A DNA stretch of 64,000 nucleotides from the NCBI GenBank assembly GCA_025738555.1, contig JAOVFP010000016.1, positions 1,116,001 to 1,180,000 on the forward strand, written 5' to 3'. Each line of letters starts with the position of its first letter. Position 1 is the first letter of the stretch. The stretch is from Cyathus striatus. Its lineage: Eukaryota; Basidiomycota; Agaricomycetes; Agaricales; Nidulariaceae. A model generated the notes under the pieces. The model did no database searches, was not told the origin of the DNA, and saw only the letters and a list, made by a program, of their open reading frames with translations. The position numbers and the translations under genes were made by a program. Of this stretch, positions 23,990 to 35,258 are shown piece after piece.

Positions 23990-24531
23990 CCTGAGCAGGC
24001 ACCCTCATCGACGCTGGAATTCTCTTCTCACCCGTAAGCAAGCTGAATAGGTCATCCGACGAGGCCTGGAAACTTCCATCAACGACTACAGTAGTCGTAT
24101 TAACAACATTCTGCGCTTTCTTCACACCAGGTACTGCTCCTGCCGTCTTTGATGCTGCTGTTGCAGAAGCATTGGCAACGAGATGGAACTGCGAGTGTTG
24201 TCGGCGCTGACTTGGATATCCCTTCCGCATGTCTCAATCATGGCAGCGGGGAAGGTAGCGAGTTTTTCTTCGGTTAACGCTGGGAGGCGGGATTTGGCGA
24301 GGTCGAAGAGAGAGTTGACTTCCGGTGAGCGTGTGGTGCTGAGTGACCACTCTTACTGTCAATAGTTCAGACCCAACTCGTGTTCAAAGCAAGAAATTAC
24401 CGTATGAAAGGCCGTCGCAGACGATTTCATGGGTCACCTCGGGGATAGCAACCGTTCCTTTCATTTCTGTCCCATCGCTTGCTGTTCCTTCCAAGTCCGT
24501 CGTCACTTTACAGTCAAAAATGGTAATAAGC
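23990..24531 (-). pseudogene. aha1: AHA1 (Hsp90 ATPase activator) gene fragment
   Basis: A splice acceptor at 24,532 is followed by LITIFDCKVTTDLEGTASDG and TEMKGTVAIPEVTHEIVCDG, the N-terminal AHA1 domain. An intron GTAATTTC...GACAGTAAG joins to EWSLSTTRSPEVNSLFDLAK, then LPALTEEKLATFPAAMIETCGRD. After a one-base frame shift the linker and the start of the C-terminal AHSA1 domain follow (VDGSFQASSDDLFSLLTGEK, then RIPASMRVPAQ). The first exon is missing upstream, and the rest of the C-terminal domain is absent after about 23,990. The intact protein binds the Hsp90 middle domain and stimulates its ATPase. This truncated, shifted copy cannot encode it, and an intact paralogue elsewhere is expected. 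Confidence 0.8.
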
Positions 24532-24744
24532 CTGTGGGGGTGCGCATGCCATAATGATAATACACGGTGACATGAAGGACATCATGAGAGCAGCACGAGA
24601 ACATAGATGGAGAAGAGCACGGTGATCAGTCAGCATTGCTGTTAATTAAAGGCTGCAACGGAAGGCTCATTTACTTCGATTTTTGCTGGCCAAGTTGGTT
24701 CAATACACACACTCCCAACGCCTATACTATTTTCGCCCCTCATA

Positions 24745-26450
24745 CGCCCCTCAACACATATCCCTTCACGCAGAGCGTCCCTGGACCACACTCTAGCACA
24801 CTGCGCACTCCCTATGTTTGCCTACAACGAGACCTCCGAGGACATCAAGGAGATAGATCTTTAGTGGTGAGCGTGGGTGGTACCGTGGGCCCAGGTGGTG
24901 GTAGACGGAGGATACAGGTGCGAGAGGAGGAGACGGGGGCGAAGTTAAGTGGTTCTGCGTTCATTCCAAGACGACGGACAGCTTGTTAGTGCTTCTTCTG
25001 CACGTTCACGAAACAGACCTGAACATTGCGCCTACTCAAGCGGGAGTTCTGGAGCGTCTTTATCATTTACCGGCACCCGTCGCACCTTGCGCTACGCCTG
25101 CATTTACGTAGCACACACCATAGCCATGCTCGTTAGGAACGTATATCCTCCTTTTCCCGTTACGCCTTTTGCGTACGCATGTCTACTAGAAGACGAAAAC
25201 CACCCACCGACCGGCTAGTCCACCACACACTATTCCAGCTTCCGACGCTATACCGTTTTCGTCCCCTACACCCTCTGCATGCCTACTATCAGTAACCAGT
25301 ACATCGGATTACTGCTGACGAGTAATCCGATGTACTAGTTACTGATAGTATCCCTTCACGCAGAGCATCTCCAGCTGATTCTCTAGGACGTATCTGTTCC
25401 ATATGTATGCCTACGGTAACCCTTCAAAGAGAATAAGGGGAAGGACCGTAGTAGCGCGCATCGGCGGTACCGCACGCTATGACTATAGTGGAAGGGAGAA
25501 GGGATACAGGCCCGAGAGTGGGAGATGAGAGCCAAGGCGACGTAGAGTGGTCCTGTATTCCATCCAGGTCAGCGGACGGCTTTTCTCGCGAGACAAACCT
25601 CACCACTGCACCGAAAGGACCGTAGTAGCGCGCGTCGGCGATACCTTACGCTATAATGAGACGTGTACTGCGCCTTTTCCCATTACGCCTTTTGCGTGGG
25701 CACGTCAACGAAAAGAGGACAATCACTTACGGATTAGCTGGACACTATCCCAGAGAAGCCTATGCCATTTTCGTTCACTACACCCTTCGCAACGCCTATC
25801 CCTTCACATAGAACGTCTCTGTTCCATATGTATGCCTACGGCACTGGCCCTTCGAAGAGAATAATGGAAAGGACAGTAGTAGCGTGCGTCGGTGGTACCG
25901 CACGCTATGATTGTAGTGCGGGCGAGCGGGATACGGAATCGAGAGTCGGGGATAAGGGCAGAGTGACGTAGAGTGGTCCCGTCGTGCATCTAGGACGATG
26001 GAGAGCTTATCCGGCTGTCTCTGCACGTTCATGAGGCAAACCCCAATGTTGCACCTTAGATTCAAGCAGGAGTTTTTGGACGTCTTTGCTATTTACGGAC
26101 ACCCTTAGCGCCTATCCTTCTTCTTTGATACTTACAGTGACACAACCACTACCGTAGCTATCATTTGCACCTCCTGGTCCGACGACGAAAACACGTAGAA
26201 TTTATCGGGTGTCGTTTACGACTCTGGTACTCCCTTCTGTACCCCCTGCAACACCTAAGGCTGCACGTAGAGCATCTCCTGTGCACATATTGTGCCGTCT
26301 TTCTTCCATGCGCTATGATACTGCGAAGGGGACCCAGAAAGGAGAAAATCTGGTGGCACTCGTCGGATCTTATTGGCGAAGGGTGTTGTTGTGTGTGTCT
26401 AGACTCTAAAGTTGCCGGTTTTGTTATTCAAGTTGGACTTGAAAAGGGAT
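24745..26450. repeat. Diverged tandem array, about four units of 440-580 bp
   Basis: Unit starts share a CCCTTCACRYAGARCRTCTC-like core near 24,770, 25,352 and 25,800, with a weaker relative near 26,255 (CACGTAGAGCATCTCC). Downstream of each core come TATGTTTGCC/TATGTATGCCTACGG, GTAGTAGCGYGCRTCGGYGG and a GACGTAGAGTGGTCC block. Bases 25,352-25,580 and 25,800-26,010 are the most similar pair, about 445 bp apart. Small frames within the units are not conserved between them. The array is CpG-rich. Confidence 0.7.
25286..25348. mobile_element. 63-bp micro-MITE (near-perfect hairpin) at a TA site
   Basis: The element is a 28-bp stem with one mismatch around a 7-nt loop. It starts CTATCAGTAACCAGTACATC and ends GATGTACTAGTTACTGATAG, flanked by TA at 25284-25285 and 25349-25350. 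The neighbouring tandem unit keeps the empty site: GCCTATCCCTTCAC near 25,793, against GCC-TA-[63 bp]-TA-TCCCTTCAC here. Confidence 0.85.
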
Positions 26451-27850
26451 TAAGATTCGGAGGTTAATGATGGTTGTAAGGCCTCCGCGGAAGGCGGGCA
26501 TTCCCAAGTTCCGGTTAATGTTCCATGAAGCAAGAGCATCCTTGCAAGTGTCTTCTCCTATTCATAGGCCTACGAAGTCTCTCGTACCGGAGCGAGGTGG
26601 AGAAAAGTTGTGTGTGGACGCATCCCACTACGTTCATTCTTTACCCTGCATTTTCCTCGTGCGTAGTGCCCACACCGAGAACCGAGGCAGGATGGAAGGG
26701 CTACCTTTGGTAGTGATCCTACGTCGCTGAAGACCCTCTTGTGCGTGTACGGATGATGTCCAGCACTAACGGTCCTAGAGGCTAGAGACCCGCACTCGAT
26801 TTTCTTAGCCTTTTTCACTGAGGTTCAGACTCCGTACCATCTCCGTTTCCTACTACACCCACCAGATCGAGACTCGAATGCATAAATAGGACAATTACTT
26901 AAATAGTATTATCGATGGAGCTTATCTTCGAATTTGCTTGGTCACCGTTGAGTGTATTCTAGTCGACATCGTGATGGGATTCGAGTAAGTAGGTGCGTGA
27001 GCGCTTAAGCAGTAAAGTAGCAGCAAGTGCCCAGGGGACAGGGTAAGGAGCTGAAAGTAGATAAGATAAGATGATTACCCCGTGATGAATGAATGGTCCG
27101 ATGACGAATATTTGTCGTTATTTGGTTCAGTTCAATCTCAAGTCTTCCCCACAAGTTTCTACAACCGTACCACTTCACCAACCCAGTCCTATTTTCCAAC
27201 TGCAACAGTCGACATCTCTGGGCTATCGATACTCACGTACAGTTGAACAAATCCAACCTGAAGACCAGAATGACACGCTATTTCTACGTCATGGACAAGT
27301 AACAGATTGCTTTGCGGCTCACTTGAGCGTGTTGACAGTTATATATAACGGTTTAACCTACACCATGCGCAATGTCTGCTAGAAAAGGGTTTTTGCTGAT
27401 GATACTATATTGTAGCCAGAAATGGTGTGAAAGCCTCGTGGGAAGTCTCGGAGTCAAAAATATCGAACCACTCCGGATCCACTCTCGTTTCGGGCTTGCA
27501 CCTCTCACGTAGCTCTTTGGAAACTCGTCAAAACCAACTCTCGTCGACCGCGTATGTAACTACTGTGGACACCGAAGGACATACACGGACTGAGAGAGAG
27601 CCCCCGTTCCGTTCAAACGTCCCAGCCGGCCTTTCTCCCAGGTTCTCTGCTCCACTTCCCGCTCCTCCTTCGACTGGAGACCGTGATACTTACGGGAACG
27701 AGCCTCAGCGTCATCAGTGTACATCTTCCCCGCTCTCTTCGACTGGAAGCTGTACTGATTATGGTACGTGGCATGGGCGTGGTACAAGTGCCCTCTGAAA
27801 TTGGAGTTACTGGGATTGGGATCGTGGACGAGTGCCCGCATTGTCAGCCC
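26451..27850. other. CpG-rich intergenic, no recognised gene
   Basis: A Ser/Pro-rich 123-codon plus frame at 27427-27798 and small minus frames have no recognisable motif. Around 27,670 and 27,748 a TCGACTGGA motif recurs. Confidence 0.35.
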
Positions 27851-27869
27851 CTACTACTACTAGTACGTC

Positions 27870-28395
27870 CTTTTGTTCGCTTTCCCTTCCCCTCCCAGTT
27901 TGAACTTCCTTCTGTTTCGTTCTCCCCTTTCTCCCCTTGCTTCACTCCTCTCGCTACATACCTTTCTTGCTCACATCCTCTCCTCATCATATCGCTCGCT
28001 TTTCTCTGCCTCTTCGTTACTACCGTCCTCCACCTCTTTCTTACTCCCGTCCTCCGCCTCTTTCTTACTCCCGTCCTCCACCTTTTTCCCTTATCCCCTC
28101 CCTCCCCACGTTCCTACCATCTCCCTTTGTTCTCTTACACCTCCACTCTCGGTTTCTCCTTCTATTACGCTTCTCTTACCATCATGCTGACGCACCCAAC
28201 AGTGACTTCCTTCTAATATCATCCCACTAGCAGGCCGTCTTCTTCCTGCTATAACCCATTATCCCCGTACATCCTGAGCGAGAAATCGACAAAATACGTG
28301 GTGCTTTACGTCGTGGAGAATGTGAAGCCGTGGAGTTGAAGGTTGGACGTGAGTAGGCGGAGAGCTAATCATGATGAACGACATGCACAATAGGT
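27870..28395 (+). pseudogene. Decayed multi-pass membrane protein (NPMK family), copy 1
   Basis: A pyrimidine-rich stretch coding Leu/Phe/Ser/Pro segments (27,870-28,190) is followed at 28,285-28,385 by DNA alignable with the conserved exon of the 58-59 kb genes. It includes TACGTCGTGGAGAA (YVVE) and GGTTGGACGTGAG, and ends CATGATGAACG (HDER). The frame is interrupted by stops. The family is an uncharacterised basidiomycete membrane protein with a conserved NPMx(S/T)T(V/I)YY...VDxKxGRxxRxxxHxR block; I recognise it only by that block. Confidence 0.5.
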
Positions 28396-29160
28396 GTGTT
28401 GCGCTGTTGCTCTTTTGCTGTTGAAGTGGTCCTCTCTCCGTTTCTTCTTCATTTCCGTCCTCGCGTACATTGTCCATGCTCTACCCTTCCTCGTTTCCTT
28501 CTTATATTCCGTGTTTTCCACCTCTTCCTCTTCCCCGTTCCCGCCCCCGTCCCAGCCCTAGTCCTTATTATGCGTTCCCACTTACGTCTCCCCTTCCCCT
28601 AACCAAGATGTTCCCTTCATCTCCTCGTCCTCTTTTCGTCCACATCCTCGTATCCTACCAACGCATTCATACCTACTCCTCCCTCTTCTCCCTCTGTCTC
28701 GGTCTTCCATGGTGCTTATGTTTAAAAGATTAACCAGTCACTCCATAGACACCGTGCACCGTCATCTTTACACGTCCTCCGCACCTTAACGCCTTACAGG
28801 ACACCAGGCTCATTTCGGTTAGAGCATGTGCGTGGCAGGGGAGGAGGGAAAGCACTCGATAGAGTACCACGTCATCAACTACTCAGTTCACTCTTGTCCT
28901 ATTGGCGTACAACACGTTGAAACGAAGCTGCGCCTCACTGCCCTTTCACTAGTCTACGAATGGCAGTGAAACCTACCATATTGTTGCACGTACAATGGAA
29001 TATACAAGGTAGCTTAGCGTTACAGCCGGAGGTGATTATAGAGCGGTATTCGATAGCGAGGACACCACAGTTCCACTGTCGACGGAAGCCGTCGGGATGA
29101 AGCTTGGGCGTGCGTTAGGGAGTGCTATGCATGATGAACGAGATATACTATAGGTGTGTT
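28396..29160 (+). pseudogene. Decayed multi-pass membrane protein (NPMK family), copy 2
   Basis: This is a direct duplicate of the following unit with an offset of about 760 bp. Both start GATGAACGA...ATAGGTGTGTTGCGCT and share CACTTACGTCT and GTGCGTGGCAGGGGAGGA. The 3' part encodes GMKLGRALGSAMHDER at 29,095-29,145, the conserved GR...HDER block. Stops break the frame between the hydrophobic part and this block. Confidence 0.5.
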
Positions 29161-29850
29161 GCGCTCTTACTTTTCGTTGTTCAAATATTGGGTTTCGCTC
29201 CTCTCCCCTTTATCCTCCCATTACACGCTTGTTTCATTCGTTTTGTTCCTCATTATGGTATACTTGACCTTACTCTACCTCGTACTCCTGTCCTTCTCGT
29301 GTTCTATATCCCTCCCTTCCTCATTCTGTACCGCTACTATGTTTCTTCCTCTTCCCCATTCTTTTCTAGTCAACCCTTCGCACTTACGTCTTCCCGTCCC
29401 CCTTCCAAGACATTCTCTTCATCTCTTCGCTCTTCTCGTCTACCTGCACCGTGTACATTAAGCTTAACTCCTCCTGTTTACATTACCATTCCCTGTTCCC
29501 TCTTACTCCCTTCCCTCCTCTCTCGGTCTTCTGTGGTGCTTATGAACTAATCTCTTCTACAAACACCATAAACCGTCAGCTTTGCACGTCCCCATCGCAT
29601 CTCATCACTGTATAGGACGCCTAGCACCTATAGGGTCTGTGCGTGGCAGGGGAGGAGAGAACGCACTCGAGAGCGTATCATAATATCAAGTACCTGTTCG
29701 TTCTCGTCGTATTGGCATACAACATGTCGAAACAAGCAAGTACTGGAAAGCTTGACGTTGCAGCGGGAAGCGATGACAGTGGCGCCCAACAGCGAGGACA
29801 CCAGAATTCCACTTTTGACGTTGATATTGATTCTTCTTTCTCCCCGTAAC
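29150..29850 (+). pseudogene. Decayed multi-pass membrane protein (NPMK family), copy 3, 3'-truncated
   Basis: The unit opens with a hydrophobic frame to 29,550 (CVALLLFVVQILGFAPLPF and onward). It continues through GTGCGTGGCAGGGGAGGA at 29,640 and AACAGCGAGGACACCA at 29,788, matching 28,828 and 29,055 in copy 2. CpG-rich sequence ends soon after, at about 30,000. Confidence 0.45.
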
Positions 29851-30004
29851 ATTTGAAGGTCGTGAAATCCATCCGGATTGAAGACAGCCAATGGATGCCA
29901 AGCAGACAGCAAGGAATGCTGAGAGTGGGGTGGCAGATTAGTATGGAGTGTTTGAATGTGGTGGTACTTAGTGAGAGGTGTGTATGGTAATGAAGCATCA
30001 TCAA

Positions 30005-31902
30005 AATCTATCCGTTAACCTCCTCTGAAAGATATTCAAAGGCTATTTTGTTTGCTTAACACTCGATTCTCCACCTGTAGGCCTTGAATTCTTCATGAAT
30101 TCTCAAAATTCTCAATTTGTTGTCTATGGGGCATTCAAGAGTGTCCCAGTAAGGTCCCACCTGTCCAACTTTCAGGTCGGGAGAATGTGACAGGGTCCCA
30201 GGTTATTGCTGGGATGACAGCTGGAGAGAGTTAATAGGATATGGAAGTAATTGTGATGTACAGTTTTGTCAGCAGATACCACTGTGACTGTACTTGAACT
30301 TGAATTCAATACCAAATATATTTGCTTAGTTTAATATGTTATGATAACATTAGATTGGATGCTATACATATGGGTTACTGGACCTGATGGTCATCAATGT
30401 GAGGAGGCAATGAGGATAGTTGATGACTTGATGCTGAGCTTGGCCTGGATTTGGAGTGGATGCCCATGGAATGGCAATTCCCAATGATAGTTCTATAGTA
30501 TGCATATGTCACTTCCTCTCCCTTAGTATCCTCTCACTATTGACACTCCTTGTTCCTTGGCCATAGAAACCCATCTGTCACTCACCTTCTACCCTCTAAG
30601 TCAACAACCACACTCCAAATGATCAAAACAAACACATTGACTCAGTACTACATGCCCATGGTTTGCACTCAGTGCTAGTACCTGACCTACATAGACCATT
30701 CAACCTTCCATCTACTGTGAACTTGCCAGCAACATTGAGCCTGTGATGGCAGTGCACTGCTCTCTAATGTGCTGTGTTGAGGCTGAATGAAGCAGAGATC
30801 ATCAAGAGGCAGTTACAGTATGTTATAGCAGTTGTTTCTCATCCAAAATAGCTGACTTATTCATACTTTTACAAGACACATTTGTGTCCAAAGCATCCAC
30901 CACTGATTCACAACCACCTTCCACCCACACTGCCCTAGGCTTTTATGTTTTTACTTTTAATCACTTTAGCATTCTTCAGCAAAACATGTGGCTGGAGCTC
31001 TTCCTTGCCAATTTAACTACTCAGGAAATAGCACATCTGTGTAGATTGAGTAGTGGAGATTGGTTTATGCTGCTTGTTGGGATTTCAGCCGGCACTTCAA
31101 TATCTAGTGGATAAAGACATAGGGCCAGCAAGTGGCAGGGCCAACTACCTCATGAATTTGATGGATTATAGATAGGAAGGGAAATAAATAAAAGGGCAAC
31201 CATTGTTGAGGAAATTGTATTAAAAGAGAACAATTAATAATATATTTTCATCATTGCATTGTGTTAGGGATTGAGTTAACATTAACAACAGAGTAACTCA
31301 AATAAAGAGGAAAATAGAGTGCAAGAAGTTAAAAGGAGCTGTAATAGTAAATTAATAGCAAACAAGAAGGAAGAAATGTCAAGGGGGACTTCAAGTGATA
31401 GGTGACAGAACATTGGGAAATCCAATGGGGATGATATGTATATCTGAATCATGAATCTCAAATTGAGAATAAAGGAAATCATCAGAGAAGAACATATCCA
31501 ATCACAATGGAACTGCCCTCCTCTCTTCCAGCATAACAAGTCTCATCAGATAGTCCACAATAATGTGCCCATCAACAACAGGATGGAAGATATGGTATGC
31601 AGGTAGAGTTCTATCAAGTTCAAGTATATCAGTATATGGTTCTTGAAGCATAAAGCATAGAAAGAACATGTTCAAAATGTGACTACACCAAACATAGTCT
31701 GATGGGTAATGATGTGGGCAAAACATCACCATTTCGCCTCACCAGGTTTCACCACTGGCGATTGCCAGGCAGCAAAACTGCCAGCAATGAAGGGGAGTGG
31801 TGATACCCAGTGATATTATTATGGTCCCATTTTTCTTATGCAATTATGTAATTACAAGTGTCAATGTAGGATTGTCTGAGAAAATATATTCTGCAACTGC
31901 AA
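30005..31902. other. CpG-poor intergenic, no recognised gene
   Basis: This is the composition border. A 76-codon plus frame at 30884-31114 and minus frames at 31,282-31,732 match no family I know. Bases 31,740-31,790 carry CCAGGTTTCACCACT, which recurs at 33,760-33,775 beyond the hAT remnant. It may mark that element's outer ends, but in direct, not inverted, orientation. Confidence 0.35.
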
Positions 31903-33690
31903 ATGGCTAAAAAGAAAGGAGGACGACCTGCTGATGAGTGGGTATACCAGCATTTTGACAGGAAAGGCTATTTGGAGAGCACTAGACAATGAAATGTTGT
32001 CTGCAAGTACTGTGCAACACAGATTGTGCACAGGGATGATGGCCGCTGTGGAATACATCTGGTAGAGCAGTGTCCAAATGCTTCAGAACAAGTAAAAAAG
32101 GATGTGGGCTCATATCTTATTGCACATGGTGGAGGGGCTTGAATAGATGTTTCAGACTCAGAGAAGGAAGAGGTCTCAGGTGTTGCTGAAGCTGGTTCTT
32201 CTCAAAAAAAGCACAAGGATATATCTGGGAAAGCAGTGGTGGTTAACCATAGGATGGAAAGCTACATTGATAGAGCACTTACAAAGAAGGAGCAGGATAA
32301 AGCAGATACATGGCTCTTGAAGTAAGTAGGCTCAGAAGTTTTGATACTGTCATACATCACTACTGATGCATTGGCAATTGACGGATGGTTCATTCATGGG
32401 AATATCCCCTTTAGCCAGGCTGACAATCCCTTCTTCACTAAATGGGTAGAAAGCATCTGGCCCTGTTACTCACCAGCATCTCAGTTTGTTCTCGCAATGA
32501 GAATTCTGCTGGCAGAGGAAGCTTGAGCCTATGAAGATGATCTTAAACATTTGAAGAATAAGGAGAACATGACATACCTAATGGATGGCTGGGAAGATAG
32601 TATGCGAAGAAGTCTATATGGGTACCTTCTCACTGAAGTGGGTGAATACCCATTTATAAGTACTTGGCTTGAAAGAGCTTACTGGAGTGTGAGCAACAGC
32701 AGATAATCTGCTGAATGTTGCAAATGAAGCTCTGAAGTGAAAATTGATTGCTCCAAGGTCTATTATTGCAGTGTGTACAGATAACCCAACCACTATGCAA
32801 GCATTTTGTCATAAATGGACAATGGAAGGGAGCTATCCATGGATTCTTGTAAGTGTTATACATGTATGAAAGTGGTATGCAACTTACAAGTTAATCCAAT
32901 AGCAACTCCCTTGTTTTATGCATGGCATAAATACAATCATGGGGAAGGTGTCAAGCTTTCCAGCTATCAAGAAGCTGATTTCTAAAAATGTCAAGATTGT
33001 TTCCTTTAATGCATCACACTATTGGGGGGGACAACTTGAAGAGCTTGCAAAGGAGCATAAAGTCACTCATTAAGGATGCATTCCGGCTCACACTAGATAT
33101 TGCAAGAAAGTGGGGTTGGCAGAAAGTGGAAGCAGAGCAGTTGATCCAGGACATACAGTCATATTCCACTGGAGAGAAGCCATTTGCAGGAGGGGAGGCA
33201 GATGCAAAAGCCTGGTGGAACAGAATCATTGGGTTTCATACTTTAAAAGACTTTGCTCTCAAAATTGCCTCCATCATTCCCCATGCTGCAGAAGTTGAAC
33301 ACTTCTTTTCTAATTTGGGAGGTGTTCAAAGTGTCAAGAAGTTGTGTTTGACAGTTTCTCACCTGGCATCACTGGGTATGCTGTGAAGCAATTACAACTG
33401 AGAGCTTTATGAAGCTGCTGTTAAGAAAGGAAAGGATACACACCATAAACATGGACATATGCATACCACCTCATATAAAGGAATTGATACCAACTGCACT
33501 GAAATTCTTACCAATGAATTCTCAGTTCCTACTCCATTTACTGGAAGATATTTATAACACCCACCTTATCAATGCTATACATGCCAGACACCTTCCTTCT
33601 ATTCAACCTGAGCCTGCAGCAGCTGATCAAACTGGTAATGAAGAGGTGTCTTGGGACACAGGGAGCTTACTTTGCACAATGGGACTTGAT
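31903..33690 (+). pseudogene. hAT-family transposase (BED finger, DUF659-like), decayed
   Basis: ATG 31903 opens MAKKKGGRPADEWVYQHFDR, followed by a BED-type zinc-finger segment (VVCKYCATQIVHRDDGRCGI HL...). A basic linker leads to RMESYIDRALTKKEQDKADT. Later pieces read PFSQADNPFFTKWVESIWP, TYLMDGWEDSMRRSLYG (the first catalytic Asp region), IIAVCTDNPTTMQAF (second Asp region), AWWNRIIGFHTLKDFALKIA and IPHAAEVEHFFSNLGG (C-terminal dimerisation region). Stops and shifts interrupt it at about 32,008, 32,142, 32,525, 32,707 and 33,385. CpG is nearly absent. It is a separate and older lineage than the hAT element next door. Confidence 0.85.
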
Positions 33691-34201
33691 TAACATAGTA
33701 TTCTGTATTACAATAGTCTACACTTGCTATGGAGATGAAAATCTTCAATCACCAGCTTGCCAGGTTTCACCACTTTCCCATGTCAGGGTTTCACCTTGCC
33801 AGGCAATTGGTGACTGCTTTTTGAGGCTGTGCCCCCTACACTACTGATGGGACTCAAATGCTAAATCATGAAATCATGAACAAGAGAACAAAAGAAGAGA
33901 AGATAAAAGAAAAGAAAAAGACACATACATCCTCTTGATACATCCATCATTCTATTTGAGCTTTGAATATTGTTTGTGTGCATCCTGTGTCTGTAATGAA
34001 GAAGTTGAATAGTTCCTATATATCATTAGCCACAGCACTTGACACCTCACTCTCCACTGAATCCCTCAGACCAAAAATAGGAAGCCTGTTTGGACATCCT
34101 CAACATGTCAATTGAAGGTGCTGCATATGCTCTCATTGTTCCATTGACATTCCACAAATTTACACTGCATGTCCCATCTAACTCACTCTTACAGCCTCTG
34201 A
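33691..34201. other. Intergenic, nothing recognised
   Basis: AT-rich flank between the old hAT remnant and the younger hAT insertion. No motif is supported. Confidence 0.35.
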
Positions 34202-35258
34202 TATGCTAGTAGGGCTCCGCATGTACCGTATATGGTTACGGCTGTATTCCATACAGTGCTAATATGGTCTCGTGACATTTAACATACAGAATATACGTCT
34301 GTGGAGCCATAACAAAATGGTTATGGTACAGGACATATGCTTTCATAAATCGTTTACGTGGAAAACGGAGCAGATCTATCGACATTTGATACAGATATTG
34401 AATTTTCACATTGTAGGTACAACATTACAAGCAATAATCAACTGATTTTTTAAAACCATTAATTTTTGAATGGTTTCTGGTTTGAGGCTAGCCCTGCGGA
34501 GTGAAATCGTATCTCTGCCACCTGAAAACACATGCTCGACTGCAACTGAAGAGCCTGATTATAACATAAGAGGTCTTATTAACCATAATGGAATATATAA
34601 TATGCATACCTGGTATACCAAGTATATCACGTGCCATGCGTGCAACATTTGGAAACCGAGACTCATGAAGCCGCCACCAGAGAAGGGGATCCGAGTTAAT
34701 ATTCTCACAGTGTGAAAATCGGAGAAAATCCTCTAACTCAAACATAACATTTGACCGAGTGTGGTTCTGGTACCGTTCAAGAAAGTTAATCTTGCCCTTC
34801 TCAAGATGATTCTGGTGTAAATAAGTCGATGATTGGTTTGCTTCTGATTCTGGATCTGATACCGCAGCATAATGAGAATTATAAAATAATTTCAGTGATT
34901 CAACAGCATTGAGAATGATTTTATGATAATCTGGATCATCTGTAGCATCAGGTAGAATGCCCCTGAGTCTGATCCGAGGATCAGGCACTAAATACTAATG
35001 TTAGATTTAATAGTACAATTAGAAATGCACCATAACATACATGTTGCCCATATATAAAATGGCAAATCATTGAAGAGTGTGTAATAATCACTCAACTTAC
35101 GGTGTGCAGCCACTAATCCTGTCTTAATAGCCATAGGCGCAGAAGCAGGTAGCGATGCAATACATTGTTTAACATGATCTTGTAGGCTGTGAAAGATTGC
35201 ATGGCATTGAGAGAGAGTTACTTGCTTGGTTGTGGACATCTGGGTTGATGCTTCACGG

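Noticed and set aside
26165..26730. Overlapping plus-strand frames suggesting a small gene cluster
   Set aside because: The frames are not conserved between units of the tandem array and show no recognisable motif.
31740..33775. Complete hAT element boundaries around the 31.9-kb transposase
   Set aside because: The shared CCAGGTTTCACCACT motif is in direct, not inverted, orientation and no 8-bp duplication was found.
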